A stretch of DNA of 64,000 bases from Vibrio sp. SCSIO 43135 (lineage in GTDB: Bacteria > Pseudomonadota > Gammaproteobacteria > Enterobacterales > Vibrionaceae): contig NZ_CP071860.1 of the NCBI RefSeq assembly GCF_023716665.1, positions 744,001 through 808,000 of the forward strand, given 5' to 3'. Below the pieces are notes generated by a model. The model saw only the letters and a program-made list of their open reading frames with translations, had not been told where the DNA came from and made no database searches. The translations under genes and the position numbers were made by a program. Positions 1-7,295 of this stretch are shown piece after piece (position 1 is the first letter of the stretch; each line of letters begins with the position of its first letter).

Positions 1-1
1 T

Positions 2-1258
2 GCGTATACCTTAGATAAGCTAGAGCAAGAAAAATTCTTTGTTAACGAAGTGGTCGAAGCGGTTCGCCATGCATTAGTTGTTGTTGATAGCAGTGGAAAT
101 ATCCTGCACAGCAATGCTGCGAGTAATGAAGTGTTTAAGTGCACACCTGCCTACCTGAAAGGCGCCAACTTCCTAGAAATACTCAATACGGACAAGTATC
201 ACTTACTATTAGATGCGGTCAAAACGGGTAAAGAGTTTGACGATGAATTGTTGGTATTCACCAATGTATTCAGTGATAAACAGCTTCTTAAAGTGAGCTG
301 TAGGAAGCTGTCACGCCAAGACCAATTCTTGTTTGCAATCAGAGATGTGACTGTAGTTGAAGCGGCGCTTAAACGTCAAAAACTCGCGGCCGGAGTATTT
401 GAAAACAGCCAAGATGGATTAGTTGTACTTAATCAAGATGGTGTGATCACCATGACTAACCCAGCGGTAGCAAAGTTACTTGGATATTCACAAGAGCAGT
501 TGATGAATAAGCGACCGTCTGATGTATTGGAGTGGCGCCAATTTGGTACTTTGATGCCGACGATTATTGAGTCAGTAGACAACTTTGGCCAATGGCAAGG
601 AGAAATTTGGGAAAAGCACTCCTCAGGCCAAGCGATTCCGATGTTTGTCAAAGTAAACCGAATCGCGACTGAAGAAGGTGATAGCGTCTACGATTACGTA
701 CTTATTTTGTCTGATCTTTCTAATATGAAAGAGATGGAACGCCTCGAATATTTGGCTCATCACGATTTACTAACAGGTCTAGCCAATAGAGCGCAGTTGA
801 ACCGTGTTATGGATGAGATACTTTCGCCACAATACTGCATCGAAGAGGGTGTTGGCCTTCTATACTTAGATCTCGATGGCTTTAAGCAAGTCAATGATAC
901 CTATGGCCACGATGCCGGCGATGAAGTCTTGAAGCAAGTAGCCGAACGTTTGCTTTCCCAAGTTCAAAGCCAAGATTTAGTTGCAAGACTGTCTGGGGAT
1001 GAGTTTGTTTTGGTGTTGCGCTCGTGTGATGTCGATAGCTTAGAGGACTGCGCGGTAAGGCTGCTAAGCTTAATGGAAAAAGAGATAATTTATAAAGGCC
1101 GTGTACTGCGTGTTGGTGCGAGTATTGGTGGCTACCATATTACGGGTGGCAGTGAATCTCAAGATGAAATTATGAAAGCGGCAGACACAGCGATGTACCA
1201 AGCGAAGTCATCTGGGAAAGGTCGCTATGTTGTGCACAGTAAATTGCGTACTGGTTAA
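2..1258 (+). CDS. PAS-PAS-GGDEF diguanylate cyclase-like protein (5' truncated)
   Basis: The reading frame is open from base 2, so the true start lies outside the window; 418 residues are visible. Two PAS-like segments (roughly visible residues 20-115 and 125-235) precede a GGDEF domain (about 245-410). The signature loop reads SGDEF (bases 992-1006) instead of GGDEF; the first Gly is often replaced by Ser in active cyclases. The inhibitory I-site RxxD is not seen: the equivalent residues are QSQD. By family knowledge this makes cyclic di-GMP from two GTP in response to a PAS-sensed signal. No membrane segment lies in the visible part, but one could be upstream. The N-terminal coiled piece (LDKLEQEKFFVNEVVEAV) suggests a signalling helix leading into the first PAS. 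Confidence 0.85.
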   Translation, partial: AYTLDKLEQEKFFVNEVVEAVRHALVVVDSSGNILHSNAASNEVFKCTPAYLKGANFLEILNTDKYHLLLDAVKTGKEFDDELLVFTNVFSDKQLLKVSCRKLSRQDQFLFAIRDVTVVEAALKRQKLAAGVFENSQDGLVVLNQDGVITMTNPAVAKLLGYSQEQLMNKRPSDVLEWRQFGTLMPTIIESVDNFGQWQGEIWEKHSSGQAIPMFVKVNRIATEEGDSVYDYVLILSDLSNMKEMERLEYLAHHDLLTGLANRAQLNRVMDEILSPQYCIEEGVGLLYLDLDGFKQVNDTYGHDAGDEVLKQVAERLLSQVQSQDLVARLSGDEFVLVLRSCDVDSLEDCAVRLLSLMEKEIIYKGRVLRVGASIGGYHITGGSESQDEIMKAADTAMYQAKSSGKGRYVVHSKLRTG

Positions 1259-1374
1259 TAGATTTAATAAATTGACATTCTGCGCAAAGAAATTGACGAA
1301 CAATCTCATTTTGTGGATTGAGGTTTATCTATAGTTAGGTACAATTTCCAAAATTTATCAGAAGGTTAGAAACA

Positions 1375-2388
1375 ATGAATGTTTTAGTTACCGGTGGTAT
1401 GGGATATATCGGAAGCCACACTTGTATTCAAATGATCCAAGCAGGAATGACGCCTATTATCTTGGACAACCTCTATAACAGTAAGAATACGGTTCTGGAT
1501 AGAATTGAAAAAGTAGCAGGTGTGCGTCCAAAGTTTATTGAAGGCGATATCCGTGACAAAGGCTTACTGACATCAGCTTTGAAAGATAACGCTATTGAGA
1601 GCGTCATTCATTTTGCTGGCCTTAAAGCGGTAGGCGAGTCGGTAGAAAAGCCTCTAGAGTATTACGATAACAACGTCAATGGTACGCTTGTGCTAGTTGA
1701 CGCTATGCGTGAAGCCGGGGTAAAAACATTGGTATTCAGTTCATCTGCAACGGTATACGGTGACCCTGCGTCAGTGCCTATTACTGAAGACTTTCCTACC
1801 AGTGCGACTAACCCATATGGACGCAGTAAACTTATGGTTGAAGAGTGCTTGACGGATTTTCAAAAGGCTAACTCAGACTGGAGCATTACGCTACTGCGTT
1901 ATTTCAACCCAGTAGGTTCTCATCCTAGTGGTGAACTTGGGGAGGATCCTCAAGGAATCCCAAACAACTTGATGCCATTTGTATCTCAAGTCGCTGTTGG
2001 CAGACGTGAGTTCTTATCTGTGTTTGGCAGCGATTACCCAACTAAAGACGGTACTGGCGTACGTGACTATATCCACGTTATGGACTTATCCGATGGTCAT
2101 GTTGCTGCGTTGGAGAAAGTAGGTAATAAATCTGGGCTGCATATCTACAACTTAGGCACTGGTAACGGCTATAGCGTACTGGAAATGGTCAAAGCATTTG
2201 AAGCCGCTTCTGGTAAGCCTGTGCCTTATAAGCTGGTGGAGCGAAGAGCAGGGGATATCGCTGAATGTTGGGCTGATCCTTCTAAGGCAATTAACGATCT
2301 AGGATGGAAAGCGGAGCGTACGCTTAACGAGATGACAGAAGATACGTGGCGCTGGCAATCTAACAATCCAGACGGATACCCAGGCTAA
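1375..2388 (+). CDS. galE: UDP-glucose 4-epimerase GalE
   Basis: 337 residues, the usual length for GalE. The N-terminal Rossmann NAD-binding motif GGMGYIGSH is at residues 7-15, and the short-chain dehydrogenase catalytic elements are visible as SSSATVYG followed by YGRSK (Tyr-x-x-x-Lys). It interconverts UDP-glucose and UDP-galactose, supplying galactose for polysaccharide and the Leloir pathway. No galK, galT or galM lies next to it, so here it more likely serves surface-glycan precursor supply or is a stand-alone copy. ATG start preceded by AGAAGGTTAG. A strong hairpin terminator follows directly. Confidence 0.95.
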   Translation: MNVLVTGGMGYIGSHTCIQMIQAGMTPIILDNLYNSKNTVLDRIEKVAGVRPKFIEGDIRDKGLLTSALKDNAIESVIHFAGLKAVGESVEKPLEYYDNNVNGTLVLVDAMREAGVKTLVFSSSATVYGDPASVPITEDFPTSATNPYGRSKLMVEECLTDFQKANSDWSITLLRYFNPVGSHPSGELGEDPQGIPNNLMPFVSQVAVGRREFLSVFGSDYPTKDGTGVRDYIHVMDLSDGHVAALEKVGNKSGLHIYNLGTGNGYSVLEMVKAFEAASGKPVPYKLVERRAGDIAECWADPSKAINDLGWKAERTLNEMTEDTWRWQSNNPDGYPG

Positions 2389-2407
2389 ATTTAAATCTTG
2401 ATAAAAG

Positions 2408-2434
2408 AAAAGCCACCGAATCGGTGGCTTTTTT
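2408..2434. terminator. Bidirectional rho-independent terminator between galE and the nap operon
   Basis: AAGCCACCGA and TCGGTGGCTT form a 10-bp stem separated by one base, effectively a small loop closed by the inner pairs. It is flanked by T-rich runs on both strands (TTTTTT on plus, TTTTCTTTT on minus), so it can end galE and also the nap operon coming from the right. Confidence 0.9.
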
Positions 2435-2470
2435 GCATCGTACAAAATAGGCAAAATTGTGATGCTTTAT

Positions 2471-2608
2471 TTATTCAACTTCTTTGTCTTTACCTAGTGA
2501 CAGCAGCCAAAGTGACACAACTGCGACACCGGCAAAGCCACCGAGTATTATGACTGGCATTGCGCTGTAGCCAAGGATATGCCAGATAACGGATTCTAAT
2601 GTACTCAT
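2471..2608 (-). CDS. TIGR02808-type small membrane protein of the nap operon
   Basis: 45 residues (MSTLESVIWHILGYSAMPVI..., ending KDKEVE). One hydrophobic segment (about residues 15-37) is followed by a charged tail, and the ATG is preceded by GGAGAACAG. Its end-to-end placement 12 bases after napC suggests the last gene of the nap operon. From memory, the TIGR02808 family is described as roughly 46-residue single-pass proteins found next to periplasmic nitrate reductase genes in Vibrio and Photobacterium, which fits in size, topology and position. Function is unknown; a role in assembling or stabilising the NapC quinol dehydrogenase at the membrane is only inference. Confidence 0.8.
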   Translation of the reverse strand: MSTLESVIWHILGYSAMPVIILGGFAGVAVVSLWLLSLGKDKEVE

Positions 2609-2620
2609 TGTCTGTTCTCC

Positions 2621-3199
2621 TTATTGCCAGCCTTCAACGCCGTGCATGTCTGGTAGTTTATGCGCGATACCTTTGTGACAGTCTACACATGTTTTCTCAC
2701 CAGATGCTAGCGCTGTAGAGTGTTGCTTAGAGCTACGTGTGCTTTGCTCTGAGAAGTCCATAAACTCAAACTCATGACAGTTACGACATTCTAAGGAATC
2801 GTTGTTCTTCAAACGAGCCCATTCTCGCTCGGCCAAGTGAGCGCGACGCTCTTGGAATTTCTCCGGAGTGTCGATTGTCTTCGTTATAAAGTGTGCAAAT
2901 AGCTCTTTTGATGCTTGTACCTTACGAACAATTTTGTCTGTCCACTCATGTGGTACGTGACAGTCAGAACAGATAGCACGAACACCTGAACGGTTAGAGT
3001 AGTGGATGGTCTCTTGGATTTCAGCAACAATAGGTGCGTGACAACCAGAACAGAATTCTTCTGTGTTAGTTGCTTCCATACCCGTGTTGAATGCCCCCCA
3101 GAATAGAAGACCACCAGCGAAACCCATAAATAAAACTACACCTACGGCAGCTTTACTTGGGCTTGTTAGCCTTTTCCAAAACGCTTTCAATAATTTCAT
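2621..3199 (-). CDS. napC: NapC tetrahaem cytochrome c quinol dehydrogenase
   Basis: 192 residues with an N-terminal membrane anchor (about residues 17-36) and four haem-binding CxxCH motifs: CSGCH, CSDCH, CRNCH and CVDCH. This is the NapC/NirT family pattern. It is anchored in the inner membrane facing the periplasm, oxidises quinol and passes electrons to NapB and then NapA. It lies 29 bases downstream of napB in the same orientation. The small TIGR02808-type gene follows. Confidence 0.97.
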   Translation of the reverse strand: MKLLKAFWKRLTSPSKAAVGVVLFMGFAGGLLFWGAFNTGMEATNTEEFCSGCHAPIVAEIQETIHYSNRSGVRAICSDCHVPHEWTDKIVRKVQASKELFAHFITKTIDTPEKFQERRAHLAEREWARLKNNDSLECRNCHEFEFMDFSEQSTRSSKQHSTALASGEKTCVDCHKGIAHKLPDMHGVEGWQ

Positions 3200-3228
3200 A
3201 GATCGCCTCTTATTTACTCGCTAGTCAC

Positions 3229-3684
3229 TTATTTAAGTGAATCTACACTCTTGAATTCATTTTCAACAAGCGGTTGAGCATTAGCTTGAGGAACGTGACA
3301 TTGTAGACAGAAGTAACGGCGCGGCGACATATCAGCTAGTACGGCGTCTTCGCGGTTTACGTAGTGGGTAACGCTGATCTTAGTTGCACCCATTTCTTTC
3401 GCGTTTTTCCAGCTATGACAAGCTAGACATTTGTTCGCGTTTAGAGATACCTCGTAGCCACGGATGTTGTGTGGAATAAGAGGTGGCTGGTAAACGTAGC
3501 TGCTATCTAGTGCTTGTTCACGTGGGAACTTTTTAAAATCATCAGCTGGACGAGTGGTTTCAAGCTCACTTGCACCACGCAGTGATTCAAGCCCACCGAT
3601 ACCACCAGGGTTGTCCAATTCAGCTTGGGCTACACCTGTTAGTAGAACACCAACTGACAAAAGCGCTGTAATCAGTTTTTTCAT
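3229..3684 (-). CDS. napB: NapB dihaem cytochrome c subunit of periplasmic nitrate reductase
   Basis: 151 residues. A Sec signal peptide is visible (KKLITALLSVGVLLTGVAQA), then two CxxCH haem motifs (CLACH and CLQCH) as expected for NapB. It is the electron-transfer small subunit that docks on NapA in the periplasm and receives electrons from NapC. The 78-base gap to napA contains a short GC-rich inverted repeat (GGCAGCCTG...CAGGCTGCC, 3721-3743) that could tune downstream expression. Confidence 0.96.
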   Translation of the reverse strand: MKKLITALLSVGVLLTGVAQAELDNPGGIGGLESLRGASELETTRPADDFKKFPREQALDSSYVYQPPLIPHNIRGYEVSLNANKCLACHSWKNAKEMGATKISVTHYVNREDAVLADMSPRRYFCLQCHVPQANAQPLVENEFKSVDSLK

Positions 3685-3720
3685 GTTAAATTCTCCGCCT
3701 TATGGCTAATTCTTTGATTT

Positions 3721-3743
3721 GGCAGCCTGAAAAACAGGCTGCC
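3721..3743 (-). other. Intercistronic hairpin between napA and napB
   Basis: GGCAGCCTG-AAAAA-CAGGCTGCC is a perfect 9-bp stem with a 5-base loop, located after the napA stop. It lacks a following T-run on the minus strand, so it looks like an RNA-stabilising or processing hairpin within the operon rather than a full terminator. Confidence 0.6.
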
Positions 3744-3762
3744 AGCTTGATTCCGTAAGTAA

Positions 3763-6249
3763 TTAAGAAACTTTAGTGATCTTCACCGGACACTTCTTGA
3801 AGTCTGTCTGTTTAGACAGAGGATCGGTATCTAAGATCAGTTTGTTAATCAGGATTCGTGCATCAAAGAATGGTACGAATACCAACCCTTGAGGTGGACG
3901 GTTTCGACCGCGTGTTTCAACACGTACGCGAACTTCACCACGCTTGTTCTCTATAAGAACTTCGTCACCACGGCGTAGGCCTTTCGCTTTCGCATCAGCA
4001 GGGTGGATGTAACACAATGCATCAGGAACCGCTTTGTACAGTTCTGGCACACGGCGAGTCATAGTACCTGTATGCCAGTGCTCCAGAACACGGCCGGTAC
4101 ATAGCCACATGTCAAACTCTTCATCCGGAGACTCTGGTGGCGCTTCATATGGAGCAGAAATAATGAATGCTTTGCCGTCTGGTTTACCGTAGAAATCCCA
4201 GCCTGAGCCTTTCTTAGCATATGGATCAGAACCTTCTTTGTAGCGCCAAAGTGTTTCTTTACCATCAACAACAGGCCAGCGTAGACCGCGTACTTGGTGG
4301 TATACATCATAAGGTGCCAAATCGTGTGCTTTACCACGTCCGAAGGTCGCGTATTCTTCGAATAGACCTTTTTGTACATAGTAGCCAAAGTGGTGAGCAT
4401 CATCGTTAAGCTCACGAGCTTCTTCGATAGGGAACTTATCAACCTGACCGTTTTTGAACAGCATGTCATACATAGTTTTACCGCGGTACTGAGGTGCTTT
4501 TGCTAGCATCTCTTCAGTCCAAACTTCTTCCATCTTGAAGCGCTTAGAGAACTCCATGATTTGCCATAAGTCTGACTTCGCTTCACCAACGGTGCCAACT
4601 TGTTGGTACCAAGCTTGAGTACGACGTTCTGCGTTACCGTAAGCACCTTCTTTTTCAATCCACATTGCAGTTGGAAGAACAAGGTCAGCAGCTTGCGCTG
4701 TTGCTGTTGGGTATGGGTCAGAACAAACGATGAAGTTTTCAGGGTTACGATAACCTGGCAGACGCTCTTCGTTAATGTTTGGACCAGCTTGCATGTTGTT
4801 GTTACACATTACCCAATAAGCGTTTAGCTTACCGTCTTTTAGCATGCGGTCTTGAAGTACAGCGTGGTAACCTGGTTTCGGTGGGATAACGCCATCTGGA
4901 ATGTTCCAAATTTTCTCTGCTACTTTACGGTGTTTAGGGTTTGCAACAACCATATCTGCAGGCAGACGGTGAGCAAACGTACCAACTTCACGTGCTGTAC
5001 CACATGCTGAAGGTTGACCGGTTAGTGAGAATGGGCTGTTACCCGGAGTAGAAATCTTACCAGTTAGAAGGTGTAGGTTGTAAATCAGGCTGTTAACCCA
5101 AACACCACGAGTGTGCTGGTTAGTACCCATAGTCCATAGTGACATTACCTTAGTGTTAGGATCTGCGTACTGCTTAGCTAACTCTAAAAGTTTATCTTCA
5201 GAAACACCTGAAAGCTCAGATGTCATCTTAGCGTCGTATGGTGCAACTGATTTTTTGTATTCTTCAAATGAAATGCTGCTCATGTCACCCGAGTTAGGGT
5301 TTTTCGCTTTCATCTGAATAGGATTGTCATCACGCAGGCCGTAACCGATATCGGTTGTTGCTTGCTTGAATGTCGTGTGCTTGTTCACGAAGTCCCAGTT
5401 TACCGCATCATTTTGGATGATGTAGTTTGCGATGTAGTTCGCAATCGCTAGGTCTGTTTGTGGTTCGAAGATGTAACCTTCGTCCGCCAATTCGAAAGAA
5501 CGATGATAGAACGTAGACAGTACGTTTACTTTAACATGAGGGTGGCTTAGACGACGGTCAGTGATGCGAGTCCATAATACTGGGTGCATTTCTGCCATGT
5601 TTGAACCCCATAGCACGAATGAATCAGCGTGCTCGAAGTCATCGTAACAGCCCATTGGTTCATCAATACCAAACGAACGCATAAAACCAACTACCGCTGA
5701 TGCCATACAGTGGCGAGCGTTAGGGTCAATGTTGTTTGAGCGCAGACCGGCTTTCATCATTTTAGCGGCTGCGTAGCCTTCCATAACGGTCCATTGACCT
5801 GAACCGAACATACCTACGCCAGAAGGACCTTGCTTTTTAAGTGCTTCTTTCCACTTTTCAGCCATGGTGTCGAATGCTACGTCCCAAGATACAGGAGTGA
5901 AGTCGCCGTTTTTGTCGTACTTGCCATCTTTCATACGAAGCATTGGCGTTTCAAGACGGTCTTTACCGTACATGATTTTCGACAAGAAGTAGCCCTTGAT
6001 ACAGTTTAGGCCTTTGTTCACTGGCGCTTCTGGATCACCTTGAGTTGCTACTACTTTACCGTTTTGAGTACCAACTAATACTGAACAGCCAGTACCACAA
6101 AAACGACAAGGTGCTTTGTCCCACGTGATTTTTGTTTGGTCGGAGCTAGCAATCAGATTGGTTGCAGATGCTGGCAGTGTAACGCCCGCGACTGCAGCTG
6201 CTGATGCTGCTGCGTTTGCTTTCACAAACGCACGTCTTGTCATTTTCAT
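3763..6249 (-). CDS. napA: NapA catalytic subunit of periplasmic nitrate reductase
   Basis: 828 residues, full length for NapA. The N-terminus carries a twin-arginine signal (MTRRAFVKA followed by an Ala-rich stretch). The [4Fe-4S] ligands are Cys48, Cys51, Cys55 and Cys83, and Cys181 in RHCMASAV is the expected molybdenum ligand. The C-terminal molybdopterin dinucleotide-binding domain contains GRVLEHWHTGTMTRR. It reduces nitrate to nitrite in the periplasm using a Mo-bis-MGD cofactor. Its ATG overlaps the napD stop by four bases (ATGA), so the two are translationally coupled. Confidence 0.98.
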   Translation of the reverse strand: MKMTRRAFVKANAAASAAAVAGVTLPASATNLIASSDQTKITWDKAPCRFCGTGCSVLVGTQNGKVVATQGDPEAPVNKGLNCIKGYFLSKIMYGKDRLETPMLRMKDGKYDKNGDFTPVSWDVAFDTMAEKWKEALKKQGPSGVGMFGSGQWTVMEGYAAAKMMKAGLRSNNIDPNARHCMASAVVGFMRSFGIDEPMGCYDDFEHADSFVLWGSNMAEMHPVLWTRITDRRLSHPHVKVNVLSTFYHRSFELADEGYIFEPQTDLAIANYIANYIIQNDAVNWDFVNKHTTFKQATTDIGYGLRDDNPIQMKAKNPNSGDMSSISFEEYKKSVAPYDAKMTSELSGVSEDKLLELAKQYADPNTKVMSLWTMGTNQHTRGVWVNSLIYNLHLLTGKISTPGNSPFSLTGQPSACGTAREVGTFAHRLPADMVVANPKHRKVAEKIWNIPDGVIPPKPGYHAVLQDRMLKDGKLNAYWVMCNNNMQAGPNINEERLPGYRNPENFIVCSDPYPTATAQAADLVLPTAMWIEKEGAYGNAERRTQAWYQQVGTVGEAKSDLWQIMEFSKRFKMEEVWTEEMLAKAPQYRGKTMYDMLFKNGQVDKFPIEEARELNDDAHHFGYYVQKGLFEEYATFGRGKAHDLAPYDVYHQVRGLRWPVVDGKETLWRYKEGSDPYAKKGSGWDFYGKPDGKAFIISAPYEAPPESPDEEFDMWLCTGRVLEHWHTGTMTRRVPELYKAVPDALCYIHPADAKAKGLRRGDEVLIENKRGEVRVRVETRGRNRPPQGLVFVPFFDARILINKLILDTDPLSKQTDFKKCPVKITKVS

Positions 6250-6551
6250 ACTTCACCCTCAATTTGGGAATGGTTAGTTCCAGTGTCTATATCCGTATCG
6301 TCTAAGTCAGTTTCGATTTGGTGGTAAACCAATACTGTGCTCAGAACATTTGGAAGATTGTTGATAGCATCGATGGTATCCGTTACAAAACCTTGGTTTT
6401 CTGTCTCAAGAACAACCACGATCTTGCCTTCAGGGCTATCACCGTAAATCTCAGTACAATCGAATGTTTCTATTTGAGTTTTGATTTCAGTTAAGTGCTC
6501 TGGCGAAACATGCACCACTAAACTCGAAATGTGCACTTCATTTAGTGCCAT
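6246..6551 (-). CDS. napD: NapD chaperone for NapA
   Basis: 101 residues, matching the small cytoplasmic NapD family. By family knowledge NapD binds the twin-arginine signal of NapA and holds export until the cofactor is inserted. The visible pattern (EVHISSLVVHVSPEHLTEI at the N-terminus and a ferredoxin-like beta-alpha-beta arrangement) fits. The stop codon overlaps the napA start (TGA within ATGA), and only two bases separate it from napF upstream. Confidence 0.93.
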   Translation of the reverse strand: MALNEVHISSLVVHVSPEHLTEIKTQIETFDCTEIYGDSPEGKIVVVLETENQGFVTDTIDAINNLPNVLSTVLVYHQIETDLDDTDIDTGTNHSQIEGEV

Positions 6552-6553
6552 AG

Positions 6554-7048
6554 TTATCTCTCGTTATTATTAAAATTGCTCACATCGATGGATGAAGTAG
6601 GGCAGACTGCTACACAGGCGCCACAACCATTACACTCATCTAGATTTATATGGGGTTGGGCAACTTTACCCACCTCCAACTTAAACTGTATTGCCATTGA
6701 ATCGCACATATCACCACAGCTACGGCATTCAATATTCTGCTGTGATAAGCACTTGTTATTAATAGTAGCTACTGATTGCCAAGGTGCCGTATCTTCTTGT
6801 TTAAAAAGTGACTCCGGGCATGCAATCGCACATTGGTAACAAAATGTACACTCACCAATTGAAAAATCGATGGTAGGAAAGCCGCCATCGCCATTAACAA
6901 TTATGTTGGTTTCGCAATTCTCAACGCACTTGCCACAGCGAGTGCAATCGTTAGTAAAGTGGCTTGGGTCTTTAACCCAGGGTAGGCAGAGCTGGTCGCT
7001 GTTAACAACTTTTCTTTTAAACAGGCGTCTTCTTGAAAGGTCTACCAC
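6554..7048 (-). CDS. napF: NapF ferredoxin-type iron-sulfur protein
   Basis: 164 residues. Three full [4Fe-4S] signature clusters are visible (CTRCGKCVENC, CTFCYQCAIAC, CNGCGACVAVC), each followed by E or P as usual, plus an additional Cys group CRSCGDMC. The protein is cytoplasmic and is thought to help iron-sulfur or cofactor loading of NapA. It is the first gene of the operon napF-napD-napA-napB-napC-small protein, whose promoter lies in the intergenic region shared with narQ. The N-terminus is basic (LSRRRLFKRK). Confidence 0.95.
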   Translation of the reverse strand: MVDLSRRRLFKRKVVNSDQLCLPWVKDPSHFTNDCTRCGKCVENCETNIIVNGDGGFPTIDFSIGECTFCYQCAIACPESLFKQEDTAPWQSVATINNKCLSQQNIECRSCGDMCDSMAIQFKLEVGKVAQPHINLDECNGCGACVAVCPTSSIDVSNFNNNER

Positions 7049-7136
7049 TACTTCACCTAACTATTGAGAATTACTACTTAAGAGTAGCTTATTATTATTA
7101 ATAATCTTTCATTTATGCTTACATAAATTTTAGTTT

Positions 7137-7150
7137 TTGACACATTTCAA
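7137..7150. promoter_or_regulatory. Possible FNR/CRP-family site upstream of napF
   Basis: TTGACACATTTCAA resembles the FNR consensus TTGAT-N4-ATCAA with 8 of 10 conserved positions matching. It is about 89 bases upstream of the napF start, next to the NarP-like palindrome. An anaerobic activator site here would match known nap control, but the match is imperfect. Confidence 0.4.
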
Positions 7151-7154
7151 TAAA

Positions 7155-7170
7155 TACCCCCAAGGGGGTA
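7155..7170. promoter_or_regulatory. NarP-like 7-2-7 palindrome in the nap/narQ intergenic region
   Basis: TACCCCCAAGGGGGTA is a perfect 16-base palindrome with the geometry of NarL/NarP sites (TACYYMT-N2-AKRRGTA). It differs from consensus only at the symmetric seventh position of each half. It sits between divergent napF and narQ, where NarP encoded next door would be expected to act. A second GGGGGTA heptamer lies at 7175-7181, giving a 10-base stem AAATACCCCC/GGGGGTATTT (7152-7184) followed by T-rich sequence on the plus strand. Confidence 0.6.
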
Positions 7171-7295
7171 ATGAGGGGGTATTTTTGTTTTAGATCAATA
7201 AATTCCGTCGAGAGTGATCACATATTGATATAGTTGACAGATAATGGACTCGCTCACGAAGAAAATAAGTTAACAATAATCACTGGGAGAGAGTT

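Noticed and set aside
4059..4469. 136-codon minus-strand open frame inside napA
   Set aside because: Out of frame with the intact napA, no ribosome-binding site, no domain.
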